Part shown: one piece after another, positions 10,943-21,097 of the stretch
Layout of the letters: every line of letters starts with the position of its first letter
Numbering within the stretch: position 1 is the first letter of the stretch
Origin: Diplonema japonicum
Lineage: Eukaryota; Euglenozoa; Diplonemea; Diplonemida; Diplonemidae
Assembly: GCA_964019335.1 (NCBI GenBank)
Contig: OZ025671.1
Span: 620,001 to 684,000, forward strand
Direction of reading: 5' to 3'
DNA length: 64,000 nucleotides
Notes under the pieces: generated by a model
What the model was told of the DNA's origin: nothing
The model's database searches: none
The model's input: only the letters and a program-made list of their open reading frames with translations
Position numbers and translations under genes: made by a program

Positions 10943-13900
10943 TCATTCCGGGCCACGCTTTTGATGCGCTTGCTTTCTTGCTTTCCTACCTCTTTCAGTT
11001 GATTGTATCTTCATGGCTGCCTTGTCCATGAACTGTTTCTCTTGTTCCTCAGCTGCTGCGACTTCTGCCTTCCTCTGTGAGGCGCGATTCTTCTGAAGAG
11101 TATGAGATGCCTTTGTTGCCTCAGATTTTCTGAATGTCGTCTGGATGCGTGTCGCAGCCTCTGTTTGCGATTTTTTTGACTTCTGAGTGCTTCTCACTCG
11201 CCTGCCCCGTTCAGCTGATTGGATTCGCACTGCTGCTCTGTTCGTGAAGTCTTCTTCTTGTTTGATCGCCAGTTCAAGTTCCGCGGCATGCAAGGCTGAA
11301 GTTGTTTCAGCACGCACACCTGTGTCCGCCCTTGATTTGAAGCCTTTAAAAGTGCTTTGAATGCGTAGTGCCGCTTCCTGCATTTCGCTATCATCGGGTA
11401 TTGCCACGGGCGACTGCGTGTCGAATGAGACCTTGGGAGAGTTCATCTTGGCAGCCAGCACACATCTCTTTTTCAATTGGTTCTGCGCATACCTCGCCCT
11501 TGCAGCTGATTGAATCCGTATGGCGGCCCTGTTCATGAACTGCCGCTCCATCCCAGCGGACTCCTTGTCCGACAGTACTTGGTGCCTCTGGTCCCTCTTG
11601 TGCGCACGCTCGGACTTCACCTTTCTCTTGGCTTGTCTCCTCCTCTCAGCCGACTGTATTTTTGTTGCTGCAAACTCCTTCTCCTTCTGCACCTCGCGCT
11701 TCCTTCGCGCTTCTTTTCTCGCTTGCCTTCCCCTCTCAGCCGACTGTACTGTTGTGGCTGCTTGGTTAATGAACTGCTGTTCCTGCTCCAGGATCTTGGA
11801 CATTTCTTCTTTTTCTCCATGCACCTTTTTCACTTCGGCACGCGCTCTCGATTCTGGCCTTACTTTCGACTGCCTGAAGGCAACCTGTATGCACACAGCA
11901 GCCTTCTGCTCTCTGGCTTCTTGCTCGGAGTCCTGTGCCGAGTGCCCCTCAAGACCCACCGCCTGAGAGGATATATTAAACGAGACGTGCTTGCTCTTGC
12001 GTCGCTGTTGTGCTTCACCCCTTGCCCGCCTACCTCGCTCAGCCGACTGCATTTTCGTTGCTGCCTTGTGCATGTTTACTCGTTTTCTCTGTACTTCCTG
12101 TTGCGCTTGCCTTCTCCTCTCTATCGACTGTATTTTCGTAGCTGCCTCATTCATAAACTGCTTCTCTTGTTCCTCAGCTGCCGCGATCTCTGCAGCTCTC
12201 TGCAACATGTCTTCGTTATGCAGCATCTGAGATTCTCGTGCTGCGCTTGATTTTCTAAATACAGCTTGGATTTGTGTCGCTGCATGTTCACTTTCCTGAA
12301 CTTCAGAAGGCTTTCTGAGGTGCTCTCCTTCTTGTTCTTCGTATCTTCTCTTAGAAAGCTCTCTGCGTGCCTTGTTCCTTGCTTGCTTACCTCTCTCAGC
12401 CGATTGTATCTTTACGGCTGCCTTATTCATGAACTGCTTCTCTTGCTCCTCAGCTGCCGCAAGTCCTGTTTCCTTTTGTGAGGTGCGATTCTTCTGAAGA
12501 GACTGGGACACTTGCACCGCACTGGTTCTTCTGAACGTTGTTTGGATGAGTGTCGCTGCCTTCTGCGCATTGGGGTTTTCTTCCAGAAGATGCAATTCTT
12601 GCTTTCTCTGTACTTCCTTTTGCGCTTGCCTTCTCCTCTCGATCGACTGTATTTTCGTAGCCGCCTCATTCATAAACCGATTTTCCTGCTCCTCAGCTTC
12701 TGCGATCTCTGCATCTCTCTGCAACATGCGGTTTTTATGTAGTATCTGAGATGCCTGTTCTGCATTAGACTTCCTGAATGCTGCTTGGATGCGTGTTGCT
12801 GCTTCACCTTCCTGCCTTTCAGACTTTTTCTTGGAATCTCTGCGTGCTTGCTTTCTTGCTTTCCTACCTCTTTCAGTTGATTGTATCTTCATGGCTGCCT
12901 TGTCCATGAACTGTTTCTCTTGTTCCTCAGCTGCTGCGACTTCTGCCTTCCTCTGTGAGGCGCGATTCTTCTGAAGAGTATGAGATGCCTTCGTTGCCTC
13001 AGATTTTCTGAATGTCGTCTGGATGCGTGTCGCAGCCTCTGTTTGCGATTCTCTTGCGACGCCCAACGCTTGGGGCCCCTGCGGTGGTCCTACAGACGAG
13101 TGTTCTGGTTGCTGTCGATCCTGAGTGTTCTCCTCTTCGCCACGGTGCGCGGGGTCCTGCAGCTTGGGTGAACAGGTCCTGCACTCAGAAGTTTTGAAAC
13201 CCAGCGTCTTGAGGTCAAGAAGCTTCTTCAATTGTTTCCTACTTAAGTATAGTCTGAACCGTCGCTGGATCTTAATGACTGCAAAGAACATTTGCTTCTC
13301 GAAGGAAACGAGCGCTGCGAGGGCAGGTGTGCCGGCTTGTAGCACTCTATCGAGCCACATAACACAGGAAGGTGTTGTGGTGTACGCCTGCAACATAGTC
13401 AGTAGCCCTTTCAAGGAGTGCCTGTAGATGCTGCAGTTGATGAGGACTCTCAAGCACACGGATTTTGACTGGTACTCCATCTGCTTCCTAACTAAGTAGC
13501 CGCGCAACATTGCTTGAATTCTAATAGCTGCCTTCTGCTTTGCGAGACTGGCTCTGTTGCGGAAGGCGTGTTGGATCTTTCTTGAAGCCCCGTCCCGCTC
13601 ATCGTGCGCTTCCTTGATGCTCTCTCTTGCAGACTTCTTTGAGTGCTTCACCTCAGAGCGTCGTCTTGTGCCGTATAGCTCTAAGCGTGCTGCCCTGCCC
13701 CGCCTCAAGGCTTGGATTTTAGTAGCTGCTTCAGATTTTTTAAGCTCCGTTTTTTTAGTCTTCGCCACCTCCCTGGCTTTCCTTCCTCGCTGCAGTGCTT
13801 GGATCCTGTTTGCCGCAGACCACTTGTCATCGTACACCTTTGTGCGGATAGCTGACACGACCGCCGATGCTACCTTAAACCGAGCGAAAGCTTGCACGGT

Positions 13901-15647
13901 GACACTGTTTTCCCATGTCTCAGCAGGTGTCTGGTGCTGCAGCTGTCTCTGCAGAGCTCTAGTGTGTGAAAGTGCTGGTTTCTGGTCCATTGTAGCCATC
14001 ACGGTGTTTAGCTCTGCAGCTTGCGCCTTCATCTTCCTCAGGTCTTTTCGTTTCTTCCCATGCTTCGGTTTAGAAGTCCGTGTCACGAACTTGTCAATCG
14101 TGGAGCTCAGCAGGTCGTTGTATTCACGAAGATGAGCCGCCTATTGTTGTTGTTGCCAGCAACGCATCATACCGAAGTGTGCTGCACATTGAGAGTGTCT
14201 TTCACCTTGTCGAAATCTTGCTTTTCTCGAAGTAAGCGGAGCAGTAGAGCGACCTGTTGGTGGTGGTACGGCAACCAATGACCAAGTAACATAAAAACGC
14301 TTGCGAAGTGAAAAGAAATTAGGGAAAAGGTATTGCCCATCTGAGCGGGAAATAATTCCGAGGACACAATGAAATTTTCAACAAAAGAGTGTACCTGAGT
14401 GCGCTCCTTTGGTGCAGTGCGTATCGATCTGGGTTTGATGGGAGGGTCAGTCGGGTGCACCTCTAGGGGTGGCTGCTTCGCGGGTTGTGGTGGGCAGTGC
14501 GAAGTCCATAAAGCCGTGTCAATGGTGAAGACGCTGACGTCAGCGTAGTACTGCCGTGCGGTATGGTGGTCCTCGGACAGCAGTTGCGAGATGCACAATG
14601 GTGACATCCCGTTGCTGTGTGTGCCTTGCGCCTCCCCAAACATGAGCCACAAGGTTCGCCCAATGACAGCAGTGACAGGGTGGAGCCGCTGCGAAGGCAT
14701 GGTTTGGACAGAGTGCAGGTGGAACACAACAACATCAGCTTGATGCGAAGCGGGAAGAGCAGCGTAATAAACACCATGTTGCGCCACGCACCACAGGTGA
14801 CGCGTCTGTTTCACACATCTCAGCAACAAGGGCTGCTTGGGAAACGTGCTCAACCCGCTTCTCGTGTCACGCACTTCGTAGTTAATAGTGCGCCAGATCC
14901 CTGAGTAGAGGTCGTACGAGAACAACTGACAATTGCCTGTCTCGTGGTCGCCCTTGTGATAGGTGTAGCCGCCATAGACATAAAGGACATCATCCAGCAC
15001 GTCAACAGTGTGTCCTGTGACTTGCTTGTTTTGTTGCACTCCATACCATAAAGGAGCGGCCCTATGTTTGTTGCTTTTACTGCTTCCCACCGTTGGGTAT
15101 CAAAGGTGAAGGAGTAGAGTGCTGCAGAGGTGGTGGTGGCCGTCTTCCCGCCATGAATGAGAAGCCTGGTCTTATACGCAGCGCATGCATGTGACGAGAG
15201 GCCTTCTGGCTGCACGCCGTGTTTGGTGTCAATAAGCAGTTTCCGCCATTCATGAGAGGAGCTCTTGAGGGGCAACACCCACATGTCATTCAGTGTTGCT
15301 CCTGTGCTACCGATCCCACCATGCACAAGCAGCATGCCGTCACGTATTGCTGTGATGTGGTGCATCCGCGGTGGGGGAAAGGTTTTCCCCCAGCAGACCA
15401 CCTTGTACCACCTATTGTTGCTAACGTCCACGCAGCATAAATCCGATCGTAACTTGACCCCCGTAAACCTATCGGGTTGACTGCTACCACCAAACAAGTA
15501 CAGACAGTTCTTGTACTTCACGCAGCCGCACCTGCTTCTGCAGCATGCATTTTTATTAGAAAGGATGTTCGCAAGTTCACCCAGCGGCTGGCCGCTTTTG
15601 GCGCATGTCATGTTGCTGCACTTCGTGAGTCGTGCATTGCTGATCAT
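10943..15647 (-). CDS. Kelch-IQ fusion protein (~1,500 aa) with about 22 IQ-type repeats
   Basis: Three frames join through two 32-nt introns, 15015-15046 (GTATGG...TCACAG) and 14141-14172 (GTATGA...AATAG), giving exons 15047-15647, 14173-15014 and 10943-14140. A further optional GT-AG intron (14254-14394, 141 nt, frame-neutral) would remove a hydrophobic insert; whether it is spliced is unresolved (1,546 or 1,499 aa). The N-terminal part, about residues 1-430, is a kelch propeller (YLFGGSSQ, LLVHGGIGS, LLIHGGKT, LYVYGGYT). The C-terminal ~1,050 residues hold IQ motifs of the form AAxxIQSxERGRxAR, expected to bind calmodulin or light chains. Without the second splice the kelch frame stops right after the junction and the IQ part has no ATG. 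The stop of the upstream MIB gene is only 21 nt before the ATG. A flagellar role is plausible but inferred. Confidence 0.8.
10968..11172 (-). repeat. 205-bp exact-length duplication within the IQ-repeat gene, copy 1
   Basis: This segment matches 12,846-13,050 at a constant offset of 1,878 nt (626 codons) with a single visible mismatch (cctttgtt versus ccttcgtt). Other IQ repeats of the same gene have diverged far more, so this pair reflects recent duplication or gene conversion. Confidence 0.9.
12846..13050 (-). repeat. 205-bp duplication within the IQ-repeat gene, copy 2
   Basis: This is the partner of 10,968-11,172, in frame with it and nearly identical. It encodes the same run of IQ units (QTTFRKSEATKASH through AAMKIQSTERGRKARKQA). 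Confidence 0.9.
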
Positions 15648-15668
15648 GAAAACAGAAGAAGAAGAAAG

Positions 15669-17622
15669 CTACTCTTTAACTTTGATATGACTTCTTAAAT
15701 GAGGCACAATAGCACCTGAAGGCGTTCGTACGCAAACAAACCACGGTCCTGACTCGTCTACTGCGGTGACCTGCAGTGCTTGCTACATTGCTGTGGACAT
15801 ACCAAGCCGACCTCGTCGTTCAGCAACCCACCCCACTGCCTGCCGTTCACAAGTCCCTTGCCTTCTTCTGACAGGACAACCTTGTTACCACATGCCACCT
15901 GTGACAATAGTTATCTTTGCTATGACATACCTGTGCGAACTCGATCATGACCCAGCGGTACAGGTTGTTGTAAGTCCCGTGATACGAAGCGTTGGCGTCC
16001 CAAGCAGCGTACACCATCTTCAACTTCTCTCTGATGGACCTGAAAGCGGCAAGGCGTGCAGAGCCCGTGCTTCCCGAGGCACCAAGGTTTTCTAAACTCA
16101 GCTGATTGAGTTTCTCCTGGTCAATGGTGTCAGGTGTTGGCAGTGGTGGCCCCATCGGATCTGCTGTACTTGTCGCACGAGGGGTAAGTACTGCCGAGAG
16201 TGGTTTTAGTTCCAGTTCCATTACATTGCCGACCCACCTGTTGCTAGGGAACGCCACCTCACAAGCACCTGTTTGATTCAGTGAAACGATCCTCCCGACC
16301 TCGCCAGGTGCCGTCCCCTGCCATCCCTGCTGTGGTGTTACTAATTTGTGCACGGAAACGGCGGAGCCTACCCCAATTTGCTGGAGATCCTGCGGGATGC
16401 CTTTCCAGTTTGATTGTACAACAAATTGCACTGTGGCTGCATCCTGCAGGGAAGTAACCAGCCCGATATCTCCATAAGCAGCATTACCGAAGCCAAATGA
16501 CGGTGTCACACTGTCTTGCAAAGCAACAGCATCTCCCACGCAAAGGAGCACTACGTGTAATTCTGTCAGATGCCCTGTCCACAGGGTGTTCCAACCATCC
16601 CATTTGACGAGGCAGCTGCCGTCAGGTTCAATATGCTTGATGACTCCGTAAATTTTGTAGTGCGGGTTCAGGTCGCCCCAGTCCGCGCTAGGCACTGCAC
16701 CGTCCTTCACGATAACCTTCTGTCCGATCGGTATTGTCTGCAACTCAGTCCTCATTGCCCTCCACAGGTCACTAAACGCCGCGAACTTCACAGTGCACTC
16801 GTCACCGTCCACCCCGACTACGACACCCACGTCGTTAACTACTGCATCGCCTAGACCATACTTCGGCTGCGCACTCCTGAGGATGACCCAATCCTGAAGG
16901 CCCGGAAGATGGTACGCCGTGTCGGAGGGATCCGTCAGCGACCTCAGTTTTGTAGGGTACAGCGAAATTGGCAGCTTGGAATGGAACAATTTGCGCAGAA
17001 GCTGCGGTGGAGGCATCTTGCACACACAGCACAAATTCAATCCACACACAAAGCAGCACCATCTCCACATCCCTGCAGTGGCGTGTCCACCCCGGCATTG
17101 GGGTGCACCACACCTCCATTTTTGAGCCAGGCACACAATGGCTGATGCTTGCACCTTGACATTGACCGACCCGAAGGAGACATTTCCCCCAGAGGAAGAA
17201 GAGTACGAGTGCAGCACACCAATGGCACCTTTGTCGACACCATCAACCTTTCGAGTCGTCTGCACCATGTCTCCCATGCGCAGCTGTCGCTTCAAACACT
17301 TTGTTGAGAACGTCCCCGTCTTCGAGATGGGGGCGTCGAACCTAACCTCCACAACAGCACTTGCCTTCGATAGCGCATCACATTTGACAACAGTTCCTGT
17401 TCTCCGTGCAACGGTTGCCATCCAGTCACTCCACAACTCTGCAGCCTGTTGCACTTCGCGGCAAGTTGTCGGGTCCATCATGCCCACCACATCGCCTGTG
17501 CTGATACTGCTTGGCGCTGTCAGATCTGTCCATTCCATCTCATGGCCCGAATAGCACTTAGCAGGTTCCGCTTGTTGTAACCACGATAAGCAACTCGGCA
17601 GAACATCTTGTGCACTTGCCAT
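15669..17622 (-). CDS. MIB/HERC2-type repeat protein with a zinc-finger cluster, 629 aa
   Basis: Exons are 15931-17622, 15803-15898 and 15669-15770. Both introns (15899-15930 and 15771-15802) are 32 nt, GTATGT...CAG. Splicing restores a last SH3-like repeat (GLLNDEVGLVTAVDESG) that the unspliced frame loses. At least five repeats of the MIB/HERC2 kind alternate 'G.V' strands with a conserved Trp (VVGVDGDECTVKF, IEPDGSCLVKWDGW, VGRIVSLNQTGACEVAF). Near residues 170-205 a Cys/His cluster (CGAPQC, CCFVCGLNLCCVC) could be a ZZ- or RING-like zinc site. Such repeats bind peptides or ligands in ubiquitin ligases, but no RING or HECT domain is seen, so ligase activity is not supported. Its stop lies 21 nt before the next start. 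Confidence 0.8.
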
Positions 17623-17715
17623 TCAGATTACCGCATATTTGTTGTTTTGTGTTGCCTGTGTCATTGTTGCGTGTGTAAAGACCGGTGCAATTAAGATCAG
17701 GTAAGTAGCTACTGA

Positions 17716-18396
17716 CTATTTCTTCAGCGAGTAGCCGATGAACACCCCAACAGCCAAGGCGGATAGGCAAGGCATGAGCAGAGACGCGGGTTTGTGTTCA
17801 GATTTCTTTTTCAAAGTGTGGGTTTTAAGGTACTCCTTGCGACGCTTCATCAACTCGTTGCAAAGCGACTTCAGCCAAGGATGCTGCATCCTGCCATCAA
17901 CGCTCCCATAGAAAGGGGTCAGGTCTACGCCCTGCACCCTCTCATAATCAAACGCCTGAAGACCCATTTCCAGCCTGTCGATGTCCTTCACCCAATGGGA
18001 CTCCTTGGTGGTACCATTCTCGTACTCATCCCAAAGCTCCAAGAGCTCTCCCTCCAGTGGTGTCCCCTTGAAGATCTCACTTATCTCCACCATGGCTTTT
18101 CTCTCCATTTCATATTTAGCCTCCTTCGTGATGCCTCGTTCACGCATTTGCTTCGGACTCAAGTCACCGATCACCGCCTCCGCCACGTCATGCATGATGG
18201 ACACCTTGATCAGCCTGTTCACATCAAGTGTCTCATCCCTGCACAGCAAGCTAAGCATTCCCATCCTGTACATGTGGTCAGCAACGCTCTCCACACGTTC
18301 CACACCGTTCTCGATCCAGCCCGTGCGCGGGGTGAGTTTCAGCTTAGCAACTACATCAAGAAAGTCAAGTGCTTGCGCTGCTGTGGGTTCCGTCAT
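17716..18396 (-). CDS. HDDC2: HD-domain 5'-deoxynucleotidase, HDDC2/YfbR family, with C-terminal membrane anchor
   Basis: A 226-residue metal-dependent phosphohydrolase expected to dephosphorylate deoxynucleoside 5'-monophosphates. The HD-domain ligands are visible: RVESVADHMYRMGML (first His), IMHDVAEAVIGDLSP (HD pair) and VKDIDRLEM (distal Asp). The family's catalytic part ends near residue 185. Here a Lys-rich linker and one hydrophobic helix (LLMPCLSALAVGVFIGYSL) ending in Lys-Lys follow, which fits a tail-anchored protein; canonical HDDC2 proteins are soluble. The gene has one exon and lies 93 nt downstream of the MIB gene start and 79 nt upstream of the next stop. Confidence 0.9.
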   Translation of the reverse strand: MTEPTAAQALDFLDVVAKLKLTPRTGWIENGVERVESVADHMYRMGMLSLLCRDETLDVNRLIKVSIMHDVAEAVIGDLSPKQMRERGITKEAKYEMERKAMVEISEIFKGTPLEGELLELWDEYENGTTKESHWVKDIDRLEMGLQAFDYERVQGVDLTPFYGSVDGRMQHPWLKSLCNELMKRRKEYLKTHTLKKKSEHKPASLLMPCLSALAVGVFIGYSLKK

Positions 18397-18475
18397 TTTT
18401 AGTGAATCGCAGTTCTATTATTGGTTAAGGGTGAGTATCCAAGATGAAATTTAATGCAACACCGTAAGGTATTGA

Positions 18476-20557
18476 CTACTGACACCAGAAGTCTAACTGC
18501 TCCTGCCCCGTGAAGCCTGCTTTGGTCATGACATGTTTGAATGACTTCCTTCTTTCGTGTCGCGGCGAGGGCGCCCGCGCTGTTTGAGGTCTTCGGAGCT
18601 TCGGCGGTATGGGGAACACGGCTTCAAGTTTCCATGCGCCCTTTTTCCACCGTCTCTTCCTTGGAGATCCAGCACCCTTCTTTAAATACACAAAACCTTG
18701 TGGGCTGTCTTGGACAAACCGGTCTGCTGGTTGCTGTTTTCCAGACGGGGAAGCAGGTTCGCTCTCGCGGTCAGAGTTGCCCGAGTTACTTGCCCGGCGC
18801 CCCTTGAAGAACTCCTCTTCGAGGTTGGTATTGTTGAACTTTTTGAAAGACCGCACTTTTGGTTTTCCTGCGCTCAGCGGTGCGACGGGATGCAACATGA
18901 GAAGCTCGGCCACTGTCTTGAGACCTATCTTCTTCTTGAGGTCTTCTCTGTTCCTCATCGCAGCCTCGGTGGCTCCCATCATCTTCAGCCATTTGGTGGA
19001 CCTCCTCGGCCCTTTCGTATCACGAATGCGGGCCCAATCGATGCCACCTTGATACTTTGGGAGGCCGTGCGACAGGCGTTCCACGACAAAGTCTCGCGCC
19101 GTGCCTATCTCGAGCAGCGAGGCATTCGGCCTTTCGATCTTGAGGAACATCTCCTGCTGCACTTCCCCATTGATGTTTGAGTTGTACTTTTGAGGGATCT
19201 CTTTTGCCGAGTACTTGTACATCAGTACCTCTACACCTTCGTAGCCTATGATGGCCAAGATGGGCTCAGGAATTACAAACTCGAATGGTTTGGGAGGCTG
19301 CTTGTCAGTACCGCGAGTTTGCATGAAGTTGTGCGAAGCGTTCTGCACCATCTCACCGAAGAAGTGCCAGTGGCTCCTGTACAGCACGTCTTCCATGAAG
19401 TTTTCGAGGACGACGAACTCTTCAGGCAACACTTTAGCAATCGCTGGAAGGCCCATCGATGCCTTTCTGTTGTCCGGTATTTGGTCCATGTCGTTGCCAT
19501 CTTGAAGGTTGCTCTCGTCATCTTGGGAGATGACACTAGCGGTGGTGTGTTGCAGCGCATGTTTCTTCTGTTGCGACTTCTTGCTATTAGGAAGGTACAA
19601 CATCCCCTTTGTGTCGATGGCAAGAATGTCAAGCGCCTTGTCGGTGATGTTCGTGAGATCTATCTTCGGGAGCCCCAGGTCATCCACTTGACCTTTCCTT
19701 TCGTACCTGAAGATGATTGTGTCATCGTCCTTCCTCTTCACAACAGTGTCAAATTTGACACCCAAGTTCAAGGGGACCACGGAGGTGGACTCGTGTTCCT
19801 TCGTGCTACGGATGGAGGTGCAGTGAAGGAGGTGCAGATGGCCTTCCAAATCAAACTTCAAGAAGCACACCAGCCCTGTAATCTGCGCCTTTTGATGCTC
19901 CTCGACGTTTTTAACCAAAAGCTTGATCTCTTTTTCGACTTTGTGTCGGACGAACGGCGAGACGGGTCCTACGGAAGACAGGGAAGGGGGGCCGTCAAAC
20001 GTGCAACAGCGTTCGCACGGCGACACCCATGTGTGGGTCAGAAGGTGGATGTTGCGCCGTGATGTGCACAGCATAGCATGGGGGGACCAGGTCGCCTGCA
20101 AGACGACATTGCAGGAGGGTTTCGGAGCAACGAAGCGCTGCAGGAGACCTGAGACTTCGTGTGCACGTGTTTGAAGGAACTTCTGCAAGCCTTCAACATC
20201 AAAGTACTCGAATCTCAAGATGCTATCACCCGTCTCAGGGTCCGTCCGCTGTGAAGCAAACTCAGCAACCACCGTCTGAGAGCTCTTTCTGGCAGACCAT
20301 GCTGTATACAGCCTGCTCAGAATGATCTCCTTCCCCAGTTTCTTCTCCATCTCCATTACGTCATCAGACCAACTGTACCACACCTTAGCGAAGCCCTGCT
20401 CCAGGATCACGGTTTCCGGTATTTTGAGGCCCCCGTCACCATGTTGTTGCGACTTCAGCCAAACCAGATTATAGATCTCTGTAATGAGCCCATCGCCATC
20501 GACCTTCCCACGGATTACTTTCACGATGCGCTTTCCGCCATCACCTATTTGCTTCAT
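18476..20557 (-). CDS. Unrecognised 693-aa protein
   Basis: Single exon; the start is the ATG at 20557. I do not recognise the family. Residues 135-260 are the best-folded-looking part: Trp/Cys-rich (FVAPKPSCNVVLQATWSP, HTWVSPCERCCTFDGP), then a 'GLVCFLKFDLEGHLHLLHC' strand pair, which recalls conserved hypothetical proteins of flagellates (weak memory, not a homology claim). A second possible domain is near residues 375-520. The C-terminal 150 residues are basic, Ser/Pro-rich and probably disordered. No signal peptide or membrane helix is present. The unbroken frame and the compact spacing to its neighbours support a real gene. Confidence 0.8.
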   Translation of the reverse strand: MKQIGDGGKRIVKVIRGKVDGDGLITEIYNLVWLKSQQHGDGGLKIPETVILEQGFAKVWYSWSDDVMEMEKKLGKEIILSRLYTAWSARKSSQTVVAEFASQRTDPETGDSILRFEYFDVEGLQKFLQTRAHEVSGLLQRFVAPKPSCNVVLQATWSPHAMLCTSRRNIHLLTHTWVSPCERCCTFDGPPSLSSVGPVSPFVRHKVEKEIKLLVKNVEEHQKAQITGLVCFLKFDLEGHLHLLHCTSIRSTKEHESTSVVPLNLGVKFDTVVKRKDDDTIIFRYERKGQVDDLGLPKIDLTNITDKALDILAIDTKGMLYLPNSKKSQQKKHALQHTTASVISQDDESNLQDGNDMDQIPDNRKASMGLPAIAKVLPEEFVVLENFMEDVLYRSHWHFFGEMVQNASHNFMQTRGTDKQPPKPFEFVIPEPILAIIGYEGVEVLMYKYSAKEIPQKYNSNINGEVQQEMFLKIERPNASLLEIGTARDFVVERLSHGLPKYQGGIDWARIRDTKGPRRSTKWLKMMGATEAAMRNREDLKKKIGLKTVAELLMLHPVAPLSAGKPKVRSFKKFNNTNLEEEFFKGRRASNSGNSDRESEPASPSGKQQPADRFVQDSPQGFVYLKKGAGSPRKRRWKKGAWKLEAVFPIPPKLRRPQTARAPSPRHERRKSFKHVMTKAGFTGQEQLDFWCQ

Positions 20558-21097
20558 TGCCAATCATATGGCATCATGTCCTGTTGAAGGCGTAGGCAGG
20601 ATAAAATAATGACGACAACAATGAATAAAACATGGCTACTTTATCAGCAACAAAAGCTATGCAAGCAATAGCACGTGCAGCTAGGATAAAGCAAAAAGGC
20701 AGTACTTAAAAGATGGAAGTCTCCTGCTGTGCCACTACGTTTTAGGTCGATATATATAAAATGAATCCCCTTTGTATAACGGAAAGCGGAACGTTTTGTT
20801 TTATTTGTACACTTGGAGGCACGTTTTGTCGGGTGGAGTAACCATCGCATAGAGAAGGAAGAGAAAAAGAAAGATATGATCTGCAACAAAAATGAGTTTG
20901 CAAGAAAACAGAAGTAATATCACAACTGGAATGAAGTGCTCTGTGTAGCCGTTCATCACGAAAATAATAAAAACAAAAAGACGGAAAAATCGGAAGCAAA
21001 ATAACAAAAGGGGGAAACAAAAAAGGTCCTGAGTTCTTGGGTGCCAGCATCGTGTTTCTATACACGGAAACTCACCAAGACGATGACTGTGGTCCCT
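20558..21097. other. Intergenic region, 540 bp
   Basis: A/T-rich and purine-rich, with several A4-A5 runs and no supported frame. It would carry the 3' UTR of the E1 gene and the 5' region of the 693-aa gene. No repeat copy was recognised. Confidence 0.5.

Noticed and set aside
11510-12250. Leu/Cys/Ser-rich plus-strand ORFs over the IQ gene
   Set aside because: They are reverse-strand shadows of the IQ repeats; their apparent repetition mirrors the IQ units.
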